Assembly (NCBI RefSeq): GCF_040115645.1
Contig: NW_027096091.1
Span: 62,001-126,000 of the forward strand
From: Euwallacea fornicatus
Taxonomy: Eukaryota; Arthropoda; Insecta; Coleoptera; Curculionidae
Length of the DNA stretch: 64,000 bases
Direction: 5' to 3'
Numbering within the stretch: position 1 is the first letter of the stretch; each line of letters opens with the position of its first letter. A program made the position numbers and the translations under genes. The notes below the pieces were generated by a model. It was not told where the DNA came from and made no database searches. It saw only the letters and a list, made by a program, of their open reading frames with translations. This document shows positions 51,923-61,107 of this stretch, piece after piece.

Positions 51923-54534
51923 GTGGAGGAAAACGGAGGTAACCAACGCGGAGGGCATAAGAAAAACATGGCGATGAAACGGCAAACGAGAAAAACGTTT
52001 ACGGAGCAGGGGAGGGAGACCCCAGTTCCGGTCGGGGATGGTGGTGAGCGAGGAGGCCACACCCGACCGTCATCCAGCAACTTCTCCGCCGCGTCGGTGA
52101 GCGACCAGGCCGAGCGGCAGCATGTTACTGGTGAGAAAAAAGATGGTGGCGGTTTCTCCAAAAAGGAATCGTCAGCTGTGTGGATGAGGAGAGCAGCGCC
52201 TACCGGCGCAGGCGCCCAACGGAGGGGCAGCCTGCGCGACGAAGTAGTGGTGGCCGCCGCCCACAGGCGGAGCAGTGTCCCGGAAGATATGGGGGGGTTT
52301 GCGAAGAGCAACAAACTACAGAGAACCCCCCCCCAAGGAGACGCCCTCTTCCCAAGTAGAAGGGGGAGGAGAGGCGGAGTGCTCGGACGAGGAGGCGTGG
52401 CGGTCAATTTCCTTGCACCTGCCTGTGAGGAGGACCTCAGAGTATTCGGAGGGGGGCGGAAGCGAGGGGGATGTTGGTCGGGAGGACTTTCTTTCGGCCA
52501 TATCGCTGGACCTTCCGCAACAGACCAGTACCCCCTGCGCTGCAGGGAAGCGCAAAAGGATGGAGGAGAGCCCCTCACCGACAGGAGAGGGCAAGATGGT
52601 GTCAGCGAGCGGTGTAGCGCTGGAGGAGGCGGAGCGCCGGGCGGAGGAGCTCGCCAACCTCCTGCAGGCCAGCTACAATCCGAAGGGGGAGGTCGTGAAC
52701 GCGGTTTTCGACCTTCGAAGCCTGCTTAGAGGGGTGAGGCGCGGCTGGGAAGCCGATCTAGCGAGACGGGCTGGTACGCTCTCGGCCCTACAGGAGGAGA
52801 ATGCGACTCTGAGGGAGCGAATTGCTCTTTTGGAGGTGGAGGGCCAGAAGGGCAAAAAAACGATCTCGGTTGACTGTCAGACCGAGACCGAAGAGGGGCG
52901 GAGAACGGAAGCTCAGCGAGAGCGAATCCTCCAGCTTGTCAAAGACGACAGGCTGGAGGAAGCGCTGAGTGAGCGATGGGAAGAGGCGGGGCTGTTTCCC
53001 GTCACAGAGGTCGTGCAGGGCGACCCCCTGGGCCAAGGCTTTGGGGCGGACCTCTGCATTTTAGTGGGGACGACCTCCAGCCCTCTCAAGGAGAGTCCTT
53101 GGGCTTTTGCCGGAACTGAGGGAGCTGGAGGACGGCGGGGTAACGAGGGGTCTTCCCTCCTTGCGCCAGACGTGCAGTCTGGACAAAGACGGAAGGATCG
53201 AGGAGCGGGTGAGACTGGTGTTTTTCAGGCAACTGGAAAGCACCGGCCTTCGAGAAGTGTTCGGATCCGTCCGAGCGCTTTTCGAAAGGATGGCGCACGA
53301 GAGGAGGACCAGAGTGGTCTTACCGCTGGTGCCGGGGGCCAATCCCTGGCACTTCAGAAAGGTGGTGGAGATGGCTGCCCTGCGCCAGCGGTGCGACGGC
53401 GTAAGGGTCCTCCTCTACATGCCTGTGGGGGCGAAAACGGGTGGTATGACCGTCACTCCTGCACCTGCCCAACAGGGCGGAGGCAGGAGAGACGAGGAAG
53501 TCGTGTTTGTGACTCGTGAGGTCGGGGCAACCTACAGCGAAACCTTAAAAAAGGTGCGGCAGTTGGTTGCCCAGAGCGAAACTAAAATAGAAATAGGCAG
53601 CGTCAGGGAGACGAGAAGGGGTGATATCCTCCTGACGCTGCCTAAGGGTGGGGAAAAAAGTGGGGAAGAGCTCCGCTCCATTCTCAGCCAGGGGCTGGGC
53701 GTGGACCGGGTGCGTACAGGGGCGGAGTCTAAGCCCGTGACCTTTCAGGTCACTGGCTTGGACGCAGTCGCGACGGGTGCGGAGGTGGTGGGGGCGGTAG
53801 CTGCGGCAGCTGCCCTGGAATCCAGCCGGTTGAAACTGGTGGGGATCAGGGCAAGCTTCGGTAGCTGTCAGACTGCCACTATCCGTATAGTCGATGGAGA
53901 GGGTGTGGCCGCAAGCAGGGTCCGGGGTATAGCGGATGTCAAGGTTGGCATCAATAAGTGCCGAGTACGAGAGAGGAAAGACCCCGGACGCTGCTTCCGG
54001 TGCTGGGAGATTGGCCACAGGGCGGTCGATTGCAGGGGCGAGGACCGGTCCCGCCTATGTGCCCGATGTGCCAAGGAGGGGCACAAGGCCGCAGAGTGTA
54101 GAAGCTCTCGGTTTTGCCCCCTCTGCAACGCGGAGGGACATAGTGTGGGGGCTCCGGAATGTGGTGGGCGGGCCAAAAAGGCCGCTGCGGCACCGGATAA
54201 TAAGCCGGCAGCCGGAGCCGCCCTCAAGAAAGGAGACCGAACCACGCCCAAAGCAAGTAGTGGGGTAAGGGACGCCCCTCCTACTCCTGAAAGGGGGGGA
54301 GGAAGGGAATCTGAAAGTGCGGGAAGTGCGCGTAGTGTGGTGAGCGACTCCCCTCCTCCCCCTGAAAAGGGAAGAGGACGGGAATCGGACGCGGAAGTAG
54401 CGGCAGCGGAAGCGGTCGAGGCAGTGGTGTTTGCAGCAACCGTGGCTGCGGACGCGGAGTGCGGGATGCGGGAGGCGACGCGTGGTGCAAAAGCCAGGCG
54501 TGGCAAACCGATGTCCGGCGCAAGGAGCAACTGA
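51923..54534 (+). pseudogene. E6 ORF1: gag-like protein, two frameshifts
   Basis: The frame from Met 51923 (Arg/Gly-rich N-terminus) shifts in the C-run near 52322-52330 into the frame of 52275-53519, then near 53095 into the frame of 53107-54534. Readable parts: Ser/acidic N-terminal region; coiled coil (AGTLSALQEENATLRERIALLEVE) followed by VDCQTE near 52869-52886; the region RERILQLVKDDRLEEALSERW; then VLPLVPGANPWHFRKVVEMA, IGSVRETRRGDILLTLPKGG, SFGSCQTATIRIV; and knuckles CFRCWEIGHRAVDC, CARCAKEGHKAAEC and CPLCNAEGHSVGAPEC at about 53992-54164. The Ala/Glu-rich C-terminus is of low complexity. The protein is expected to bind element RNA. Confidence 0.87.
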
Positions 54535-54567
54535 GGAAACTCGCAGGTGAGCGATGTGTGAGTGTGA

Positions 54568-57500
54568 ATGAGAACGTGTGAATGGGTCATGGCTCCGTGG
54601 ACTAACGATCTAAGATGCCTCCAGATCAACCTGGACAGAGGGCGGTTGGCCACCGACCTTATGTATCAGACGATCAAAGAGAGAGGCATCGACGTTGTAC
54701 TGGGTCAAGAGCCGAACCGAGCGTTGGGGAAGGTGGTCAGGGATCGGAGCGACGACGCCTTCATATGGCTAGCCGACCATGTGGGGGTGAAATCAATCCA
54801 GAGGGGTCGGGGGTTCGTGGCGGTGGAGCTGGAGCGGGTCACGCTGGTCTCGGCGTACTTCTCACCGAACAGGAGGACCGCGGAATTCGCGGACTTCCTC
54901 AGTAAGCTGGAGGGGTGCGTGCGGGGTCAGAACGGCAGGAGGGTCCTCCTCGGGGGGGATCTGAATGCGAAAAGTGGGCGCTTTGGTTCTGCGGCGCGAA
55001 ATGCCTATGGCCTGATTCTTGAAGAGTTCCTAGACGCGGGAGAGTTCATCCCAATCAATCATGGAGGGGAGTGGACGTTTGGCAACAGGAACGGAAGATC
55101 GTTGATCGACGTAACGATGGCAAGTGAGAGTGCGTCGAGAATGGTGCGTGATTGGAGAGTTGAGTGCGACAGGGAGAGTGGTAGTGGGCACAGGTACGTG
55201 ACTTTCCGTGTCGTTAGTGGTAAGGAGGAAAACGTGCCTCGTGCTGAGAATGATATTGCGAACGGTGTAATTGGTACGAGAGGATGGATAGTGAGCGAAA
55301 GAGGTCTGCGCAAGTTAGACCAGTACTTGCGTGAGAGAGATGGAATGGTGGGCGTTGCCAATGACCCCGAGCAAATAGCGAAGGAGATCGGCGACGCTTG
55401 TGACGCGTGCATGAAGAAAAAGAGTGAGCGATTGAGGGCGAGAAAGAGAGGAACGTACTGGTGGAATGAAAGAATTGCTGACTTAAGGAAGGAGTGTGTG
55501 AGACGGATGAGAAGGAAGTGTCGAGTGAGAGGTGATAGAGAGACTGATGAGAGAAGGAGAAGAGTAGAAGATGAGTACAAGGAAGCACGAAAGGCCCTCA
55601 AGGAAGCCATTAAGGATGCCAAGAGGGAGTCGTGGAAGTGTCTGTGCGCAGAACTTGAGACGGACGTCTGGGGTCTCGGCTACAAAATAGTGGCCGGGAA
55701 GCTTGGTCATCTTAGGTCGAGCCACCTGCCGGAAACAGAAATGTTACGGTATGTGGACGAGCTCTTTCCGAAGAAGGAGAAGGTGAGATGGGAACCAACG
55801 GAACGGGCGCCCGAAGCAGTCGCTCAAGTAACCGTGGAGGAGATTCGGCAGGCGATCGGGACTCTCAAGAGCCGGAAGGCTCCAGGACCGGACGGGATTC
55901 CGAACGAGGTCTTAAGGTTGTACCTGGGGGCATTGCCGAAGGGTATGACCAGTTGCGTTAATCGCATCGTGACTTCGGGCGTGTTCCCCAAGGTCTGGAA
56001 GAGGGCTCGATTAGCGCTGGTGGAAAAATCAAAGCGGGAGCCGAACGCCGAGGTGACGTACCGGCCCATCTGCTTGATCGACGGACTCGGGAAGATCGCG
56101 GAAAAGGTGATCAAGGCCAGACTTCTGGAAGAAGCGACGGCGTATGGAATGATTTGTGAGCGACAGTATGGGTTTGTCAAGGGTAGGAGCACCATTGACG
56201 CCATGCGGGCTGTGCTTCGGATCGTGGAGGATATCGGGAGGAGCAGCTACACGCACGCGGGCTTTTGCGTCATGGTAACTGTAGATGTTAAGAACGCGTT
56301 TAACACAGCGCCATGGGACCTCATCGTCCAAACGATGAGGAGGTCACAGGTGAGCGGGTACCTCACGGACTTGGTCCAGTCGTACCTGGAAGACCGAACT
56401 TTGATGTTGCCAGGCGGGGAAGTTCGCGAGTTGTCGTGTGGGGTTCCTCAGGGGTCCGTCCTGGGTCCCGTCTTGTGGAACCTGTTCTACGACGAGCTAC
56501 TGACGGTGAGTTATCCAAAGGGCGTCACTGCGGTGGCGTACGCGGACGACTTGTCGCTGGTGGTTACGGCGGGGGACCCTCGAGAGGAGAATCAGGGGGG
56601 CCATGGAACTGGTCTCCGACACGTTTCGTCGCAAGGGCCTCAGTATGGCTACGGACAAAACCGAAATGGTGGTCCTGGCCGGGAGGCGCAAACTGCGGAG
56701 TGTAAGTCTGAGAGTGGATGAGGTGCTTTACGAAACTTCCGAGTACGTAAAGTATCTGGGTGTGTGGTTCGGAAGGAATGCTCGTTTCGGCGAGCACGCC
56801 CGAAGAACGGCTGAAAAGGTAGGCAGGATCGTCCAAAAGCTGGAAGGGATTCTGCCAAGAGTGAACGGATTGGGGTATGACAGGCGGCGGTTGATGGTGA
56901 CAGCGGCGTCATCCGCCCTGCTTTACGCGGCTCCGATTTGGCGATCGGAGCTGGAGTACGCAAAGTACAACGCCATTCTGGAGCGGACAAATCGTCAGCT
57001 CGCACTAAGGGTGGCGTGTGCTTACAGAACGGCTCCGGGTGCGGCGGCGTTGGTGTTGGCCAAAATACCGCCGATTCGACTGAGAGTGGAAGAAAGACGT
57101 ATGATCTGGGATCGTGGGAAAGAGTGCAAAAGTGAGGCGAAAGAATGGGTGATGACAGAGTGGGAGAAAGAGTGGGAGAGATATGAAGGATGGATGAAGT
57201 TGTTCGTTCCCAGCGTACGACGGTGGTCCGAGTGCGAATGGGCGAGGCCCGGGTTTGCCTTGTCGCAGGTGTTCACCGGGCACGGCGTGTTCGGGAAATA
57301 CCTGCGACGAATAGGAGTAGAACGTAGTGACCACTGTTGGTTCTGCGGGAGCGAAAGAGAGGGCGTGCCGGACACTCCGGAACATACGATCTGGGAGTGT
57401 CCAGAGTGGGAGGGCGATCGTGTGGAGGCCAGGTCGAGCGGACTCGAACTGAACCGAAACACAATCGGGAGTGAATTAGTGGAGAGCGAGGTGAAGTGGA

Positions 57501-57580
57501 AAGCGTTCGAGCGAATGGTCGAGCGAATCATGTGGACGAAGCGGAAGAAAGAGAACGAAAGAAGGAGAGAAAGAGTGTGA
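54568..57580 (+). pseudogene. E6 ORF2: APE endonuclease and reverse transcriptase, one frameshift
   Basis: From Met 54568 the frame is open for 717 codons: endonuclease with LRCLQINLDRGR, IDVVLGQEPN, SAYFSPNRR, LLGGDLNAKSGRFGS, RSLIDVTMAS and SGSGHRYV (where most relatives have SDHR); linker; RT with RKAPGPDGIPNEV, RARLALVEKSKR, YRPICLIDGLGK, RSTIDAMRAV, FCVMVTVDVKNAFNTAPW, CGVPQGSVLGPVLWN and VAYADDLSLVV (near 56532-56564). A one-base change near 56570-56577 moves the reading to the frame of 56603-57580, which carries DKTEMVVLAGRRK, AYRTAPGAAALVLAKIPPIR, and the Cys/His motif CWFCGSEREGVPDTPEHTIW (near 57334-57393). Otherwise intact. Confidence 0.9.
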
Positions 57581-57813
57581 GTGAGTAAAAGTGACGCGTA
57601 AGGGGATGTGAGTATCCTCAGTTGCCAACCACGAGGGGGGAAGATTAGAGGGCCCCGTGAGAAGCTGAAAGGCAATTCCGGGGGGAAGAGGGGAGGTGGT
57701 TTTAGTGGGTAGGCGGGCGACATAATGGTCGGTTGAATCCCACACTACCAGGATGAGACCAATCCTGGTGTCTTTCGAAGATTCCCACCTCCTCGCAAAA
57801 AAAAAAAAAAAAA
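57581..57813 (+). promoter_or_regulatory. E6 3' UTR with conserved stem-loop and poly(A)
   Basis: Stem ACCAGGAT (57747-57754) with ATCCTGGT (57762-57769), eight Watson-Crick pairs, 7-nt loop GAGACCA. Three pairs differ from E5 with both sides changed, so pairing is conserved while sequence is not. The block GTGGGTAGGCGGGCGAC and AATCCCACACT precedes it. Confidence 0.85.
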
Positions 57814-57837
57814 GGTTAGTTCAGGTTAGTTCAGGTT
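57814..57837 (+). repeat. 24-bp telomere-like tract between E6 and E7
   Basis: Identical to the tract at 51820-51843. Confidence 0.95.
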
Positions 57838-58761
57838 CCTGTGGGTTGAGCAACCTACCAGGCGCGTCCCCCGGGTGGCGGATAGGGGAACGGCCAAGGC
57901 TCTTTGCGGGGCTTTGGTTAGTGGGAGTGATAAGTGATGGCTGCAATGTAAAATTGCAAGTCCGGAACGAAAACTTCTGCCGTGGACCAGCTCATTAAAC
58001 CGTAAACATCTGGTTTGCACCGGAGAAGTGGCAGGAATGTTGTTTTGCCGGGGCTGATTTGGGTGAACGAGGATCTTCTCAAGATCACGTGGTGAGGCCA
58101 CTATAAACACCTTCCAATTCCCATGGTGTGGTGCGCGCCTAAGGTATGCAAGGCTGGAGGGAAGTCCAGCTCCGAGCGGCCCCGTGAAGATTCACCCTGT
58201 GAAGACAGACGTGGCGAGTCTGCGGAACTTCAGCTGAAATTGTACTTACCTACCAAAGTGCAGTTTCTACCATTTACCTATTATCCTTGAAGCTCACGCT
58301 CTACGGAGAATCCCTATTTGTCCTATCCAAAGATCAAACCGTAAACATCTGCTCTAACTGGTGGAATGGTAGAAATGCTGTTCCTACTGGGGTGAGTTGG
58401 ATGAGCGGGGATCCTTCGGGGTCGGGTGGTGAGGCCACTATAAATACCTCCCAAATCCTAAGGTGGGACGCGCGCCGACGGGATGCATGGCTGGTGGGGG
58501 TCCAGTTCCTAGCGGTCCCGTGAGGATCCAGACTCATTCACTGGATACAGGTGTGGCGAACCTGCGGATACCTAAGCTGGAATTGTACTTATATCCCAAA
58601 GTGCAATTCGTCCTACTTACCTGATTCCCGGAAAAGCCGACTCCTCGGAGTGTCCACAAAACTTACCTGAAAATCCTAAGAAAACCAATCCTAATTCCCA
58701 CATACTTACCTTTTACTTACCTGGATGAGAGTGACGTGTGATTTAAAAAAAATTTTTTTTA
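57838..58761 (+). promoter_or_regulatory. E7 5' UTR with two promoter-like 339-bp repeats
   Basis: Unit 1 starts at 57997 and unit 2 at 58336, both with AAACCGTAAACATCTG, and both continue with alignable sequence (GTGGTGAGGCCACTATAAA, GACGCGCGCC-like, CGGTCCCGTGA-like, AATTGTACTTA, CAAAGTGCA). Each has TATAAA after GAGGCCAC: 58102-58107 and 58439-58444. Such monomers could each act as a promoter, as tandem 5' UTR monomers do in mouse L1. Unit 2 ends near 58660; the region from there to the ATG has repeated CTTACCT words. Confidence 0.7.
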
Positions 58762-61092
58762 ATGATGAGCGATCAAAAAAAACGAGTACCCCAGGCGGGT
58801 AAAAATCCCGCCGTGGTCTCCGACCGGGTGAAAGCCCCGGTGGACCACGCTGGCCCCACGGATTCTGGGGAGGGCCAAGAAAGCTCCGGCGAAAAGCCGA
58901 AGAAGATGGAGGACGCCTTTAGGAAGGGGGGCAAAGTAAGTAGGACGCCGCCACCACCTACCAAGGAGGAGAAGAAGGGAGATGGAGTGAATGAGGAAAG
59001 GAAGAAGAAGGAGCTGGCTATGGAGCGGGTGCTGAAGGACGAGGAAATGAACCGGGAGGAGCAGGGGAAGGAGGGGACAGCAGGAGAGGTGAGGACGAAG
59101 AGGAAGACTGTGGATATCCCCGATGCCTCCGTCATAAAAGAAGCCATGGAGGGGATCACGTCTCTGGTGGGGGAGCTGGGGAAGCGAATGGAGCGCAACA
59201 CCCAGCGAGACATTAAGGACATCACCTCCAAGCTTGCCAAGCAAGTGGAGGTGTTCCAGGGAAGTGTTGTGCGCAGGTGGCTGGAGGAGAGGAGGTTTGA
59301 GTCCTCAGACCTCATGACTTACGACGGGGACACCCAAACGGGAGGACCGCCGAAGGTAAGTGGGGTGGGTAAAGGGGGGAAAACCCCCACGCATACCACG
59401 GCGACGGTCGGATGCCAGACCGAGCCGTGGGAGGAGTGGAGAGAGGCGAAGCTGAGGAAGGAGGAGAGGAGGCGCAAAATTCACCAGCTGGTCCGAGAGG
59501 ACAAGATGGAGGAGGCGCTCCGGTTCAGATGGGAGAGGGACGACTTCGTGGCGACGGAGATCAGGAGTGGAGACCCGTATCGGCACGGATTTGATGCCGA
59601 CCTGGGAGTGATGGTGGGGGCCAACGACGAAGCGGCGAGAACCAGGGCCTTCCAGCTCATCCCAGGGCTGGAGCAGCTACGGCTGGTAAGTGAGGGGAAA
59701 GGGGGGTTCTCTTCTATGTTGCAGGGGTACACCCTGCAAGTAGGAGAGCAGGAGGAGAGGCAGGAGAGAAGAATCTTCTTCAGCGAACTCGAGGGGACGG
59801 GACCAAGGATGGTCCTGGAAGCCACAAGGAGCCTGCTGAGGGAGATGGTGAGACTGGGGAGGAGCCGGATCGTCGTCCCGATGGTCCACGGAGCCAACCC
59901 CTGGGAGTTTAGGAGGATAATGGAGATGGCGGCCGTGGACTTTGGAGAGGAGATACGGATCCTCCTGTATGCGGCGGCTAAAAATGTGGGAGAGAGGATA
60001 CTGCCTGCGCAGGGGACGAAGGTTCAGGCGAGTGGACGCGAGGAAGAGGTGGTGTTCGTCTCCCCAGAGGCGGGGGCCACCTATGGGGACACCCTCAAGA
60101 GGGTGAAGGAGTTGGTGTCGCGTAGCGGTACAGATCTCAGGATTGGGTCCGTGCGGGAGACCAGGAAGGGGGAGGTCCTCCTCACTCTCCCCAAGGGGGG
60201 GGCGAAGGAGAGCGAGGAGCTCAAGGCCATCCTGGGCAAGGGTCTGGGGGCTGAGAGGGTACGCACGGGGCAAGGGTCGAGATCTGTGACGTTCCGGGTC
60301 ACCGGCTTGGACGCCCTGGCGAGGGACGTGGACGTGGTGGAGGCGGTTGCCGTTGCGGCCGCTCTGAGGACGGACCAGGTAAAACTGGTGGGCCTCAGGG
60401 AGAGCTTCGGCAGTTGCCAAACTGCCACGATCCGCGTGGTGGGGGAGTTGGAGGCGGCGAGGGTGCGGGGGATCGCCGACCTCAGGGTGGGCATCGGGAG
60501 GTGCCGCCTGCGGGAGTTGAAAGACTCCGGCAGGTGCTTCCGATGTTGGGAGATAGGCCACAGGGCGGGGGGATGTACGGGGGTGGACAGGGCCAAACTG
60601 TGCGCTCGATGTGCCAGGGAGGGGCACAGGGCCGCGGATTGCAAGTATCCCCGGTTTTGTCCCCTCTGTGGCGCGGAGGGCCACAGTGCGGGGAGTCCAG
60701 AATGCGGGGGGCGGGAAAAGAGGGTGGAGGGTGCTGCCAAGCCGACACCCACCACGACACTCGAACAGGGGGATGTCACCGAGGGGAAACCAAAACCCTC
60801 CAAAAAGAGGGGCAAGAGACCACGGGAGGAACGCTCTCCCTCCCCCCCTAAAGAGGGGGAGGGAGAGAAGGACCTAGGGGATGGGGGCGGGATGACCCGA
60901 GAATCCCCTCCGAACTCGGGGGAGAAGGATGCTCGGGAGGTCCCGCAACAGGGCGGAGTAGCAGCGCGCGGAGTGCCGAGGGTGAGTGATTTGCGCGGAG
61001 AAGTGGTGGGGGTGGTGTCCGATACCATCGACAGGAGGCAGGAGGGGACGCAGCCCCCTCCTGCTGGAGGAGGAGAGGAGGAAACGGGGTAA
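58762..61092 (+). CDS. E7 ORF1: gag-like RNA-binding protein (776 aa, intact)
   Basis: From Met 58762 (the next codon is also ATG) to TAA at 61090-61092. N-terminal 110 residues are Lys/Glu/Pro-rich and probably disordered. Residues about 125-180 form a helical segment (ERNTQRDIKDI, RRWLEERRFESSDLM) also found in E1. Two QT motifs follow: DTQTGG (about 190-195) and GCQTEP (about 217-222). Middle region: IHQLVREDKMEEALRFRW, VVPMVHGANPWEFRRIMEMA, IGSVRETRKGEVLLTLPKGG, SFGSCQTATIRVV. Knuckles at about 590-650: CFRCWEIGHRAGGC, CARCAREGHRAADC, CPLCGAEGHSAGSPEC. The C-terminus is Lys/Pro/Glu-rich. Family role: binds element RNA and, in telomere-specific relatives, helps bring the particle to chromosome ends. 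ORF2 follows in the same frame after TAA and TAG. Confidence 0.93.
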   Translation: MMSDQKKRVPQAGKNPAVVSDRVKAPVDHAGPTDSGEGQESSGEKPKKMEDAFRKGGKVSRTPPPPTKEEKKGDGVNEERKKKELAMERVLKDEEMNREEQGKEGTAGEVRTKRKTVDIPDASVIKEAMEGITSLVGELGKRMERNTQRDIKDITSKLAKQVEVFQGSVVRRWLEERRFESSDLMTYDGDTQTGGPPKVSGVGKGGKTPTHTTATVGCQTEPWEEWREAKLRKEERRRKIHQLVREDKMEEALRFRWERDDFVATEIRSGDPYRHGFDADLGVMVGANDEAARTRAFQLIPGLEQLRLVSEGKGGFSSMLQGYTLQVGEQEERQERRIFFSELEGTGPRMVLEATRSLLREMVRLGRSRIVVPMVHGANPWEFRRIMEMAAVDFGEEIRILLYAAAKNVGERILPAQGTKVQASGREEEVVFVSPEAGATYGDTLKRVKELVSRSGTDLRIGSVRETRKGEVLLTLPKGGAKESEELKAILGKGLGAERVRTGQGSRSVTFRVTGLDALARDVDVVEAVAVAAALRTDQVKLVGLRESFGSCQTATIRVVGELEAARVRGIADLRVGIGRCRLRELKDSGRCFRCWEIGHRAGGCTGVDRAKLCARCAREGHRAADCKYPRFCPLCGAEGHSAGSPECGGREKRVEGAAKPTPTTTLEQGDVTEGKPKPSKKRGKRPREERSPSPPKEGEGEKDLGDGGGMTRESPPNSGEKDAREVPQQGGVAARGVPRVSDLRGEVVGVVSDTIDRRQEGTQPPPAGGGEEETG

Positions 61093-61107
61093 GTGATCCT
61101 CAAGTAG

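Larger units (their letters stand above)
51844..57813 (+). mobile_element. E6: full-length R1-clade (SART/TRAS-like) element
   Basis: About 5.97 kb: short 5' UTR (51844-51922), ORF1 with three zinc knuckles, ORF2 with APE-type endonuclease and RT, 3' UTR with stem-loop, and a tail of 17 A. Both ends abut the 24-bp tract, in the same orientation as all its plus-strand relatives. Three single-base shifts (two in ORF1, one in ORF2) are the only damage I find. ORF1 and ORF2 lie in the same frame, separated by about 33 nt. Confidence 0.93.
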
